A stretch of 64,000 nucleotides of DNA from Didymodactylos carnosus (lineage: Eukaryota; Rotifera; Eurotatoria; Philodinida; Philodinidae): contig CAJNOQ010000077.1 of assembly GCA_905250885.1 (NCBI GenBank), forward strand, positions 1 to 64,000, in the 5' to 3' direction. How positions within the stretch are numbered: position 1 is the stretch's first letter; the number at the start of each line of letters is the position of its first letter. The position numbers were made by a program, and so were the translations under genes. Positions 35,681 through 50,800 of the stretch are shown in pieces. The notes under the pieces are model-generated. The model searched no databases, was not told the DNA's origin, and was given only the letters and a program-made list of their open reading frames with translations.

Positions 35681-38600
35681 ATGACAACGCACATATTACG
35701 ATGTGTCTATTCGAAAAATCGAAATTGTTTTCTTGGTATTAATCCATTATCATTCAATACTACGAAGAACGCTTCAGATTTCAATGTATGTGATCTATTT
35801 AAGTGTGAATCCTCAAATATAGTAATAATTGCAACGATGAGCACTGTTTTAAAGCTTCTAGAGATCAGACAAGGGTTATTAGATATTGTACTAGGTCCTG
35901 AACAACTCGTTCTTATTGGCAGATCAAGCAGTGGAGTAACTAGGAATTTTTGATCATTGGACCAACTCCCACTAGCAGAAAAAAAACGGCTGGGCCACAC
36001 ACTATAATAGTTGGAGAAAAGAAAAAAAATTTTTTATTTGTTCTGTAATTTTTTTTAGGTATCAACTGTCCGAATTAAATTTCAAGATAATGAATTATAT
36101 TTTTCAACAATAGCTGACTATACCCTAACAAATGGTCAATTTTCAATTAACGGATTTTTTGCAGCTAAAATCAATATTCATATTGAACAATGGGTAAAAT
36201 AGGATACAAAAAAATTATTATACATTTTAATTTATATATGCATTTCCTTAGTATGAAATTGAAGAAACTAGTGAACCATGTAATGCACAAGCAATGACAT
36301 TTTGCCCTTTGTCTGTTGACGATTGGGATATCCTAGTAAGTAAATGAACATATTTTTAATGTACATAGAAAATTATTATTTCTTGTCTAGCAATGCAATA
36401 CAGATGTAACCGAACAAGTTTTTTTAAATCAAGTTCGAATTCTTTGGCCAAATATGACATTTCCAATATGGTTATCAGGCGTGGCTATTGTGATGCGTGT
36501 AGGTAATGTCTTTGATAGTGCACACTATATGTTCGAAGTCAAAGAGAAAGTGTAATGAAAGATACTTTAAACTGATTGTTGTTGTTTTTTTATGCAGTTG
36601 TTATTGAACCGTCCGACATCAAATACGCATTAATTTCTTCAACAACAAACGTTACCGTTGTACCAGAATTTAGAGAACCTAATGAAAACAATTTACAAAT
36701 TAAAAATCATAATTCACGCGTTGAAACAGAACCCATACTAAACGACTCTCCATCTTTAACTACTGTTCACGGCAAAAACGACAATTATATATCTTACAAT
36801 TTGTTAACAAGAAAAGTGGGATCATTTTTTCGTTCGCAATTCGTAAAAACCTTTAACTTGAATGAAAAAAAACAAGAATTTTCTATATCTGAAAATAAAT
36901 TAACACTTGTACCTGGTAGAAATCGTCATGTATTTCGCGTACAATTTGATGATAACATCTCATTTTCGCCAACACTTGTTCACATTAATCGAAATGATTG
37001 GTCATCCGAAAGTAATTGGCCATCATCATTCGTTGTCAAAGCAACAGTCTATCGTTCATCAAAAGAAGTATTTATTCTCGTTTACAAACGAGATTTAACT
37101 AAAACTAATTCTTTACGTTGTATTAAGTTTAGATCAAATCACCACCAGATCAAACAATACCCGATCATATTCCCGTTTCATTTTGCCTAATTGTTAAATT
37201 AATCGATGATGATGAAAACAAGTCTATCGTATTGAAAAACCATATCCTATTAAATAAATTATTTTGTCAGCATAATTGTATCCGTCTGACAGGTATAGCA
37301 TTTATTTCCATATCGTAAAGATGAACAATGTAGTTAATTCGTTTTCTTTCCAGACAAGATAGTTATTTCTAATACTACAGTACCGCCACGACAACATTGT
37401 AAAGTTGAATTACTAACACAGTCACAAGATGTAAGGATTGATTTTTGCAATATCCACTCCAGTAATTAACAGTTCAATTCTCTTTTCAGGTACCAGTATT
37501 ATTAACCAAACATTATTTTATAGAATGGATTCGACGTGTTTCAACTACAGAGGAGCCCGTCCTTTTGTCAGATAATTTGCTTGTCAAAATAGATGATAGT
37601 AATCATTTTAGCTTTGTGTACTAAAAAACCCAACGTAGTAGTGTATCTTTCAATTTTTCTTTAGCCTATTATACAGTTCAGTTAACCAACAGTAATGATA
37701 GTAGAAGCAGCGATTTTGTACACAAAACTCAAACAGTAAATTATGTCACTGTCTGTGAGAATAATATTGAACAGTATGATATATCCATTGGTGAAATGAA
37801 AGAATTAAAACTCGATTCAATTGAGAAATATCGTCAATTGCCATTAATTGAGCAGTTATATTCCATCAGCAATAATTTACGGTAAAATTTTCTTAGAAAA
37901 TTAACTATGGCCGATTTATGTACCTGTATTTAGAGGAATGGAAATTTATACCGAACATTTACTAAGTATATTCGAACTTCAGTTACATTATAATACACAT
38001 TCAATATGGACTGATCATAATTCACTACGAAATGTGTTAATTACAGGTAAATACTAGGATTTATTTGTGAAAAAGTTCACAAATGTATGCTTTATTTATT
38101 TAGGACGTTCGGGCAGTGGACGTAAAACAATTTTATTACATTGTTGTCAACATTTATGGTTGAAACATCTTATCTATTATAAATTAGTCGATTGTTTAAC
38201 ATTCAAAGGTAACAGTTATATCTAAATGAGATGAAAAGTGTAAATTGTCTCTTTTTAGCAGTCAGATGTACGTTTTTCTACTTTTAAGGACGAAAATTAG
38301 AAAATATCGTGACATCATTAACACAATATTTAGACGATATGGCATTTCGAAAGCCATCAATACTTATTTTAGATCATTTTGACGAATTATGTCCTAATGA
38401 TACATTATTGACAGATGCTAACATCATTTTGGCAACAAAAAAATTATGTCTAAGTATGCAGTCAATTAAACAATCAAATATGAAGTCAAATTTAACTTGT
38501 TTTTACTGTTTAGCTATTCGTGAATTATTTGATGACATTCAATATTATCATCCACACTTTATAATTGTTGTTATTGTAAAAAATGTTTCTAGTATAAACA

Positions 38601-41541
38601 CAATATTTACAGAAAGTATTCCCGTATTTTTTACTGAAAAAATAAATATAGAACATTTAAATAGTGTAGGTTTTTAAACACAAATTCTATTTCTAAAAGA
38701 TGTTTAAATATTTCAATTTAGTCTCAACGACCAATGATTATTGAAGATATAATCGATAAAAAACGACTGACAATAGATAAAACATTATTGAGTAATATTG
38801 TTAATCGAACAGAATCCTTTGTTATTAAAGATATTCAAGCTTTAATTGATAATGCATTGTTACATTTATGGATGAGTTTTGGTAAGATTCTTCCATTTAT
38901 TTGATTGTCTTCTAGTATAAAAGTTAGAATAGAATCGCCTTTTTCATTATCATCAACCACATTTTTTGTTTTTTTATAAACAATGTTTACATTTTTTTTT
39001 TCTTGATGCACATTAACAAAAAGAAATGCAACTAACATTTATTATTAACGATCAGACAATTTGAAAAAAGATCATATCAATTCAGTCGCGAAATTTTAAA
39101 AGCGTGTTCGATCAAAACTGATCGCAGATTCGAACTTATCATAGTCGATTACCTTGTACGCAACAAGTTTTGAAGCGGGGGATACTTCAGCAAAAATTTT
39201 CTCCATTATTTTGCAAAAGAATTTTTTACGAAGTTCCTGAAGGGCACCAAGGCCTGCATGAGATGGCGAAATTTTTCTAGAGTACCCCCGTTTAAAACTT
39301 GTTGTATACAAAGTAATCGACTATGAAGAGTCCGAATCTGCAATCAGTTTAGCCTAACACGCTTTTAAAATTTCGCGACTGAATTGATATGCGAAAATAA
39401 AAACTATATATGCATATTATGAAAGTTAGATTCCTCATAGTATTTTCAACTTTCATAAACTAATTTAATATCATCCAATTAATGATAAGAAAGTTTAATT
39501 GTAACCTCCATTGATATTCTTCTATTCTTCTTTACTTTTTCTTCATCAGTAAAACTAAAGAAAATATTTTTAACAACAATTGCTTCAATTATTTACTGTT
39601 TTTGTCATATTTAGTTAGAATTAAAACAAATGAAAAAACTACTTTTCCTTCTTTTTATTATCACGTTTATTTGATGCGAACTCTTAATGAAAATATTCAG
39701 AAAGAAATGTGGAAAATCCATCACATAATAGAGTTTAAAAAAGGAAATAATTATTAGTGGAAGATTCAATTGATTTTGAAAATAAAATGGAGAAATTCTG
39801 ATGCTGATCAATACACTAATTTTTGCTTATCAGAAGAAAATATCTAATTTGCTCATAGCAAGAAAATGTATCAGTTTTTTTTATTGAGAATTAATGCGAT
39901 AGCTAAACATTTGCATGAAATTTCTTAAGAAAGAAAACTGCTTAAAAGCCAGAATGCTGCATATATTTCACTCAGTGTGTTGAAAATTCAAAGCTACATA
40001 TCTCTCTGCTATATTTCTTCTAGAAGATCGTTCATTGCAAGAAATTGATTTTGAATATGCATTTGATGAATTCAAACCGATTAATGTTAAAATGCTTGAT
40101 ACAAGTAAAAATCATTTGTTTAAATCGCATTGGTCTGATATTGGTGGAATGGACCATATTAAAACAGAACTTATACAAACAGTTCAGTGGCGTTTTGAAG
40201 TATGTTTTATTTCATTTATTCGTTTATGATAAGTTCAACAATGTTCTTTTGTTTCTCATTAGCATGCAAACTATTTTTCTAAATCACCAATTCGGCTTGT
40301 TTCGGGTATATTATTTTATGGCCCTTCTGGTTGTGGTAAGCGTAACTTTTTCTAGTAACCGAGGTCTTTTGAATGAACGAGAAAATTTTGTCATACTTTC
40401 TCATTTTACTTCACAGGTAAAACACTTTTGGGTCAAACATTGGCAAATGAGTGTAAAGTTAATTTTCTTCAAGTAAAAGTAAGTCTTTGTATTATTTTTA
40501 TTAATTATATACTGTTGAAAATTGTTATACAAATGTCGAATAATTAGGGTCCAGAATTGCTGAGCAAATATGTCGGCTCTAGTGAACAAAACATTCGTGA
40601 TCTCTTTAATAAAGCTCGTTCTGTAGCTCCGTGTATGATTATGTTTGACGAATTTGAAGCACTTGTACCGAAGTAATGTATTTCAAGACATGTACGTATA
40701 TAAATGTTTTTTTATTTTTATTTTTTTACTATAGACGTGGTCGCGATTCTGCAGGTGTTACTGACAGAGTGGTCAATCAACTTTTAACAGAATTAGATGG
40801 TGTTGAAGCTCTAGGAGGTATCACATTGTACTTGAATTTCATTCATGTTTTTTCACTTGTATTTTGTTCTCTTTTTTAGATATATTTATTGTTGCTGCTA
40901 CATCTCGTCCCGATCTAATTGATTTAGCATTATTAAGACCTGGACGATTAGATAAACATATTTATATTGGTTTTCCAACAAAACAAGATCTCTTATCAAT
41001 ATTACGTATTTGGACATCGAAAATAATTTTAGCAGATGATGTTCATTTTGAAGAAGATGACTTTTTAACAAAATGTGAAATGTATATGGGTGCCGATATA
41101 AAGTCATTGATTTATAATGCACAATTAGCTGCGTTTGATGAACAAATACAATCATCTACTAACACTATCGATATGTTTTCTAAGGTGAGTCATGTCTTTT
41201 AGAAAATTCTAAATAGAAAAGATAGGAAATTGTACCAAAGTGCTGATTAATCAATTCAAAAGTGGAACAACTCTGAAACGGTAACAGGTTATTTTTCTAA
41301 CTTGTAGCAGTTACCACAATCTACTAAAATGTCCATTGTTGTTTGTCAACGTCATTTCGTTGATGCAATGAAGCAAACAAAATGTTCAATACCCGCACAA
41401 ACAAGAACTGCCCATGAGCATTTGTAAGTAGTAAAATTTTTCGATTAAACTATTCATAAATATATTTATTTCTGATTCTTTAGTTATCAAAATTGGCGAA
41501 AACCTGTTGTAATGACACAGCAAACAACATCGTTAGCTTGA
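35681..41541 (+). CDS. PEX1: Peroxisome biogenesis factor 1 (PEX1), double-AAA ATPase
   Basis: 21 exons: 35681-35785, 36059-36193, 36252-36335, 36391-36502, 36598-37067, 37133-37292, 37354-37430, 37490-37598, 37665-37881, 37934-38046, 38104-38208, 38289-38665, 38722-38881, 40024-40199, 40263-40335, 40417-40478, 40548-40672, 40735-40817, 40880-41184, 41308-41423, 41484-41541; 1073 residues (human about 1283). With PEX6 it forms the peroxisomal motor that extracts ubiquitinated PEX5 for reuse. The N-domain has the family blocks NCFLGI and [11 protein letters not shown]1 (about 500-740) has a P-loop-like GRSGSGRKT and Walker [11 protein letters not shown]2 (about 770-1030) is canonical: [78 protein letters not shown] with both arginine fingers. 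D1 lacks the standard P-loop lysine position. Intron 13 is 1142 bp and holds a MITE. The 37067/37133 junction is the least certain. Confidence 0.93.
39073..39391. mobile_element. MITE in PEX1 intron 13, 319 bp, near-palindromic
   Basis: The ends CATATCAATTCAGTCGCGAA (left) and its reverse complement (right, ending at 39391) match perfectly, with the match continuing through ATTTTAAAAGCGTG; a further arm segment (about 39130-39185 with 39290-39345, around AGTCGATTAC and ACAAGTTTT) pairs less exactly. The loop is about 100 bp. No target duplication could be fixed. The frame at 39096-39311 on the minus strand is only a by-product of the arms. Confidence 0.7.
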
Positions 41542-42983
41542 TACAACTACTGCTTTTCCGATAAAACTCTCTCTTTCTAATTATTGTGAAACAGTTTTTC
41601 CATGTAAAATTGTTGTTGTTGTTCTTGTTTTTTATTCGTTCAACAAATTCTCTAGATAACAAAAACCAATCAAAAACAGGTTTGAATTTGCTAACTACTT
41701 TTCATAATGTTCAGTTAATACTCATATTCAAAATGATAAAGGTATCCTTAAATGCAAGAGTTTATCATGTAGAAATGCAGTAGATAAATCGAGGGTATTT
41801 TCATAGGGGATTTTTCGCAGGCATTTCACATTTCTTAGACATTTGAATGGCATTTATACAACATCTAAAGTAATACTTTCGCATTTCAGAATACTTCAGG
41901 TTTTTTTTCCTTCCCAAGACATGCGCAATGATCACAACAATCAATTGTAAAAATATGATATAATAAAACTGATGGTGGATAACGCATGTTCTTCTTTTGA
42001 ATATAAAAGTAACATACATTAAGATCGATTCAGACTTACTACCGTAATATTAACCCATTATCTACTTCATGTTGCCTATTTTTTCTCCTTGTTTGTTTGC
42101 AGTTGTATATGTCAACAAAAAAAATGTATGAGTACTAAGTAGAAAAAGAGAAAGAACAATATATAAAGTACCATCTACGCTAAGAAATCTTATCATATTC
42201 TTTTGTGTCAGTCAGTTTAATTCTGTTTTTTTCAGGAAAAAAACAATCACATCACACAACGATCAGTTGCAATAACACCAAAAAAATGAAACGAGCAATC
42301 TATATATAAAAATGATTATTCTGGCTAGATTTCTTCATAATTTTTGATTTTAATGAAATAAAAGTTTAATCCACAAATTTTCGTTTGTCAAAATTTATTT
42401 TCAAAACGTGTCAGACACAAGAAACATACACGCTCACTCGCACAAAAAGAGAGAGAGAAGAAAGCGATGACACATTTATACAAAAAGAGAGAAAATCCTT
42501 TCAAAATAAAACCAGACAAACATAAAATGTTTTTCTTTTCCTCTGTTGATGTTTTTATACTCACACACATACAGACAGCACAGATAAGTGTACCAAGAAA
42601 AAATGAAAAAAAGCACAGCAACAACAACCAGACTCTGGGGGTTCATACGTTTTGACATCTTGGTTTGTTTGTTTTTTGAAACACCGAAATATTTAGAGAT
42701 AGTTTGTTTGACGAAAATGAAAGAGAGAATGATACATGACGATAACGAACAAAATATAGAAAAAAATGCCTTTTGGTATGTATATTTCCAAATTATTCTT
42801 TTTTTGTTGAAACAAAGATAGAGACAGAAAGTTTGTGTAAACCAAAGAGAAAAAAAGAAAAGTTACACCGATTTCGCGCAATATACGAGAAAAAACCGAC
42901 AAATGTTTTCTTAATGTTGGAAGTCTTTTGAGCTCATTTCATTTCATGTATAATGATGGCATGTTGTGTATGAAATTTTCTTT
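41542..42983. other. Convergent 3' intergenic region between PEX1 and 14-3-3
   Basis: PEX1 (plus) and the 14-3-3 gene (minus) end toward each other here. Possible polyadenylation signals are AATAAA near 41960 and 42356 for PEX1 and, on the minus strand, AATAAA near 42392. Otherwise AT-rich; the reading frames at 42388-42902 on both strands are overlapping low-complexity shadows. Confidence 0.45.
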
Positions 42984-44347
<1,364 letters not shown>

Positions 44348-47300
44348 CTTGATCGATTTTTAAATGTAAAGCTTATGGCTGTTTAATGTTTGTATTGAGA
44401 ATGAATTTATATCTCACAGACCGGTAAGATGTATCACACACAAGGCTTGAACAGATAAAAAAGATTTCTATTCTAAAAAATAAAAAAATTTTAGAGATAT
44501 AAATGAATTTCGTTTTGGGAACAAGATATAAAATACATGAATGATATTTTTTTTTATTATATAGAAAGGTATAAAAGTAAAAAAATAAAATTTGTCGGAA
44601 AAGACACGACACTGACTTTTTTCTAATAAAGTATAGTCTTCACTTAATTTATGAATATATATATAGTTGCTGTTTTACCGCCGATTACTTCGCTTCGACA
44701 CAATTTCGTACAAACATAAAAAAGAAAAATGAGAGATGAGTTATATATGTATGAAGAAAAAATATAGAATAAATACAAAAATAGAATTAGAGAGAAGTAG
44801 AGTAGAGAGAAAGAAAATAATAATAATTGTTTACGGATTTAACTAGTACTCAAGATGTATATGTGTGTGTGTGAATGTGTGACAATTAAATTTCATTCAT
44901 CTACACCACGAGATAGATTATATGTCGATCTTCAATTTAGAGAAAAACATTTGTACCTACTATATAAAGTAGGTTTCTTATTAGATGAATAATCTGAGTA
45001 TGTGTGAACTGAACAAAAATAAAAATATCTATATTCCAATATCATTATAATAGAAATAGAACTATGGTTCTTGTGTATATTTTTTCTTCCTCCTCTGTAT
45101 GTATGACTAATACAAGAGAACATAACATCGGACGGAGTGAGTCGATGAATGCAAACCGAGAAATATTCCTTAGCAACACGTATCGCCCTCTAAATAGTTT
45201 ATTGCATAAACTAATTACATATGCATTTAATATAAACGGAACGCCACCAGTATACAAAGAAATTTAATTGTCATAGTCATATATATTCTATCGCATCTCA
45301 AAAAAACGTATCAAGCACATCATCATTGTTAAAAATACAATAGTACTCAGTATAGTAAGAAAATCATAAAATAAAAATATTTGTGAATAAAGATTAACTT
45401 AGTCATGATGTTGCTATTTTTATTTAATATGAAACAAAAATAGCGGACGCTTCAACTCGCACAAGAAACTTCTAGATACTTTTATGTTTTGCTCACTTTA
45501 GTTTTATTAAAAACAGCATCATATCAACTATTCATTATTAGGATAGACAAAGTTACGAGAATTTCTTCGATTTAATTAACTAATTATAAATGGATATATG
45601 TTTTTTTACTTGAATGCGCTTTTTTCAAAATATTACTGTTTGATGAACTATATAAATAACAATAACAGCTCGTGAAAGAGTAGTGCTTTTTGGTCCTTTA
45701 ATTCTCTTGATCTTTTATGTCGCCAGTGTAGCATTTATTTTCTTTTTGCATATGTTGATAGTGGCCTAACGATAGAAAAGTGACATAGTATATATATCCA
45801 ACAAGTAATCAATTCTTTTTAGAATCCCACAATACCAGCAGACTGTTCTCTTTCGCTTCGCTGATATACAGATAATAAAAATGGACAATGAACTCAGAAG
45901 TGGTGATTGAATATATAACTTATTGTATTTTGAATTATAAAAAATATTTGTCATCATCTTATAAAGATTCACAAATAGAAAACTTGATCATATGTTCATA
46001 CATCGAATGCACTCTTAGAAACGAAAGACTATTTATATTGCTCTATAGAATTATAACAAAAGAACAATAATTGAGGTGGCAAGGGCAATAATTAAAATAA
46101 TAGAATAAGGATACCGAATATAGCAACAGCAGTAATGAATATCAGAATAGAACAGGTAACGTACACACATCACAAAAGTGTAGGAATGAAATAAACGTAA
46201 TCTTCCGAGAAAGAATGGTTTGTGTTTCATAGAAGATTTTACATTGCGTGGTGTTCTAATATCCGTTTATAGAGATAGAATGTCAATATGCTTTATTATA
46301 TTTTTTCAATCATACGGTGTCTAATATTTTTTTAATAAGAAATCTAAACTATCAGCCAACAGCACTCCTGTACGTTAGATAATTTCCATTAAGAGACAAA
46401 AATAGTTTAAAGGAAAGAACAGACATAAACGCTTGAAACTACGGCTACGAACAGTAGCTCATTTGCTGTATTTTGATTTATTTCTCTTTCTTTTTGTTTT
46501 CTTTTTACCAAAATGATTACTACTCTGAATAGAAATTCTGAAAGTTTATTTTAAATAGAAACGAGATAAAATATATACCCAGATTGATGATGAGTAATCT
46601 GATAATTCTCAACTTACCTCATCAACCCAGAACAATAATGTTTCGTGATTGTATGCAGTTTGTACAAACCTTTTCAATATGTCAAATCAAATTGATTTTG
46701 TCTTTCCATAATAAAAAACTAACAGGTTTTCATACGATACGCCATAACGGAAAAAGGTTCACTAGAAGAGGCTCAACTGTAAGTTATTCTTTTTATATTA
46801 AAAATAATTTAGCCTTACTTTATCTAGATCTTACTCATATTACTTATCTCTTTCTATCTTCTTTCTGTCAGAAAAAAGAACGGCAGATCAGTAGAAGTCA
46901 TACCTGCAAGGTGATCACTCAAATTTTGTTCTGTCTCCCAGATCACCAACTGTTCAAAAGTCAGATAATCAAAAAGACTTAATTCATCCGCGCAATTGTG
47001 TAAACTGCTAAAATTGATAGTAGTATCAGCATAAACACCTTATTAGGCTATGGACAGTATGCAACTCTCGTTGGATAACATTGACTTTGCATGTACACAA
47101 TACATGCTCTACTGTTTTATTCTTCTTGTTTATCATAAATCTCACTCTATCAACAAGAACATACACACACATAGCGATAATGAAAAAATTGTTTTTAAAA
47201 TGTGAAAGATATATAAATGAACAAATAACAAGAGTAAATGAGGTTTTTTTAAAATGCTTTGCACAAAACATACAAAAAATATGAAAAAAAAATTGTAATG

Positions 47301-47801
47301 AACTAGAATAACTGTTTATTTATATTATAAAGATAATGGAAAAAACAACACATCTATGAAAATATGTAGCAGGAAGTAGCACGATGTCCATTTTAAATTG
47401 TTCATCATCAACTAAATTTTTACTTTTCTGCTTCTTAAACGAAAAAGTGGAAAAAAAATTAAAAACACAAACTTTCGTGTTTTTAATCTCATTTAGTACC
47501 ATATATACACACAAGAGAAAGAAGAAAAATAAAAATAAACAACAAAAAGATAGACAGAGAAAAACACAACAGCAAAAAATGAAAGAAAGCATAATGGGCG
47601 TTGAAAAATCGTACGATGAGTTTGTTTATTGACGGTAGTCAAGAAGAGAAACAAAAATTTCGAAATACTAATAGCGGAAAACGTACGAACGACTGATATT
47701 CTCATATCACAGGCAAACATATGTCTCGATCTGAATAACGAAGAGCAATTAATTATACAGGGGTATCTGTTATTACTTTATAATATTTAGATATCATTAT
47801 T
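44348..47801. other. Intergenic, 3.4 kb, no gene recognised
   Basis: Lies upstream of the 14-3-3 gene and downstream of the Tudor gene. AT-rich with a short (TG)n run near 44862. The reading frames (including the 132-residue one at 46584-46982 plus) have no motif, biased composition or splice context. The 14-3-3 promoter should lie at the left end; no specific site was identified. Confidence 0.4.
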
Positions 47802-50800
47802 TTATAGTTTCGATGTTTCATCATTCACTGTTGTCATATCGTTCTCACCAAAATCGATTGTTCGATTAGACAATGATGTCGAACAATCATTATCGCCACC
47901 GGTTGTTGTATTATTTGCACATGCTGTACTTTCAGCTTGAGGAGCACCAATAAATGATGATTCATGGCCATTTGACGTTGTTATTTGACCAGCACCTTTC
48001 TAAAGATTTAAAACAAGAAAAATGATTGGTTGTGTAGCAAATATCTTCCCAGATAACTGACTACAGTTTTACACTCTTCTGTTCAGCTTGAATAGAGAAA
48101 TAAATGGAGATAATACGACAGACACAATTAAGAAAAGTTCAAATGGAGAGTTTATTTGATAATATACTAAGGACAAATTTATTGCACGGAGATGCCCACG
48201 TATAAGGTTAATACGAGACGCTTTCACAAAAACGAGTGGAAGAAACTCAGTTTACTGACTCGTTTATTAGTCTGTTCTCAACTGTTCAAGATGATTGTAA
48301 CTGAAAATTTTGCTACAGCTTTCTCCAACAGATAGTACTACTTCAGTCTCGAAGAGTTTTTAGCTAATTTTTTTGTTTAAATCCGGAAAAACTTTGCTAA
48401 AAAGACAACAACTCGTTCACCTTTTGCATATATGTACTATAATGATCATATCTATCATTGAAAACTTCATCGTTCCAAAATAGTATCACAAGTCGATAAT
48501 CTTCCGTTTGATCAATAACAATTATTTCAACAATATCTTCATGACCAATTGTATCCTTTATATCCATAATCGCATACTGCATGTAGTCATCTTCAACAGC
48601 ATATAGACGACATTTATTAGCAATAAACCGTATTTTTAATATAGTATCATTATTTAATTCGAATAAGCGTTTAAATGGAATATCAAATAATGTATTACCA
48701 TAGTCGACACGTTTGATATCGAACGTTTTCGTTGATGAATTTATTTTCATTATTTGTCCACGATAATACATTTGTTCATCGCTGTCTTCAACGGCAACAA
48801 TACACAAATCATTTAATTTCCATTCATCAAACGATGATTTATTGTGTTTTTCATGCTCTTGTAACAATTGATCAACTTTACATATTTCAGCTTCTGATTC
48901 GGGAACAATGTGAATAAAAAAATAAATATCACTTGTACCACAAACATTTGCTTTTAATCTTTGTGATTGTTGATGTTTTGAACAATATGCAGATATTTGT
49001 TGTGGTTTAATAGGTGTATTTAGATGTAGTTCAGTATGTTGTTTTTCTTTGATAGTTGTTGAAGATGATCGTATTCCAGTTTGTTCATTATAGTCATTAT
49101 TCGAGGGCGATATTTGCATACGTTGTTGTTCATCACTACCATTTTCTGGACCTGTGGGTGTCGATGTTTTTTGTGATGTGAAACTAACATCTGCTGGTTT
49201 TTCAACAGGTGTATCGGAAAGCATATCTGTATCGGAGATTATCCGTTCATCACTACCACCATTTTGCAAGATTGGTTGTTCCTCTTCTTCCGAATTATTT
49301 TTATTTGACGATGATGATGTAGAATCAAAGGACGAAAGTGGTGTTGATGATTGATAAATCTCATTTTCATTATCAAATTTAATGTGAATTTCTGTTTTTT
49401 GTTCATTTTTATAATAGAATTCGATTACTTCATTTAGTTTTGAATTGACTAATGGAAAGATGTTTTTTGTCCATTTTGTACGATCTATATTTGATAGCTG
49501 AAAACATTTTGCTAGTGCTTCAATTGATTTAAGCTCGTCTGAATAGTCCAGTAATTTACTTTTTTCTAAATTCTCATCGATATTACCATAGTCCTAAAAT
49601 AATTAGAATAAAATATTACTAAGTAATAAAGTTTGTTGAGTTATAGTTTGACTGAAAATAGATGCAACTAGCTGTTTTCGATCAATAAATAAATAAAGAG
49701 CTTACAATAAAAAAAACGGTATATGAATCATTATCTATCGATTGAATTTTTGCACGATAGTAGACATTATCGACACTAAATTGTGCTATACAGTAATCAC
49801 CAACATTATATGTATCACCAGGTGTCTTTTTATCGATTTTCTCGATTAAGCCATTTACACGTTCTAATTGTGTATCAATATCGGCTGACGTTTGAACATA
49901 AATAAATGGGGCAACAGGATCAACATGTGTTAGGAAGCCGGTTTCTATGATCGATGATAACAACGCTAAAACAAAAAGAAAGTTGAAGATTTATTCAATT
50001 TAAGACCGAATATTGCTGATAAATCTAGAATATTAACAAAATTCGACTAAACTTGCCTGAGTAAACCTCGGTCAATTAGGCAAAACTTGAGAAATAGAAT
50101 AGAACACAGGGTTCCTATCCACCAACTACTCCAGCTCAGAAGTGTTAAGAGAAAATAAAACAGAGTACGAGTTCTCTGTTTGTTTGGAAGATATAGAGAA
50201 AAATCATCGTATCACTTATTCATAACGCTCACGAAAGAATTAAAGGACGGGGGTCAATTTTAAGCCAACTCTGATCCTGGTGTTTTAAGTTACTTTCAAT
50301 TGGAGTTTGTAGAGAAAATGTTTCTGCATATTTCTCAGTATAGCCGAGCCTTAGAAACATCCTAGACAATCTTTCATTGTGATTTTTGTGACGGTATACA
50401 AAATGCATTAGTGTTTGCGAAAATATGATTTTTTTCAAAATCTAAAGTAGAGATAGGATAAAGCTTGGTGCAGAAAAATAGGCCATGAAAAACTGTACAA
50501 AGTGGTATAGTACTCGTCCTTAGTAACCAGTTGAACATAGAGAAAAAGATGTTTTCTTATCAATTGCAGGCTTTGTAAACATCCTTTTCCTACTTTTTAC
50601 TACAAACGTCCTACGTTGCCCTACTTTCGGAATTTTATCCTACACATCCTACTTTATAAGGTTGTTTTCTTTTTCTAGTAAATTTTACATAAAAAGATTT
50701 GGTTATTCTAGATTTTTACAAATTTTCATTTTATTAGTAAAATGATGACGTATGACTTTCATATGTTTTTTTTATGTTTTAAGCTCTCTATGTTACTTTC

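Noticed and set aside
35707-36000. 97-residue minus-strand frame over PEX1 exon 1
   Set aside because: Antisense shadow of exon 1 and intron 1 of PEX1; the plus strand has clear family homology.
46584-46982. 132-residue plus-strand frame in the 14-3-3/Tudor interval
   Set aside because: No domain, no splice context, poor composition; length is within what chance gives in such sequence.
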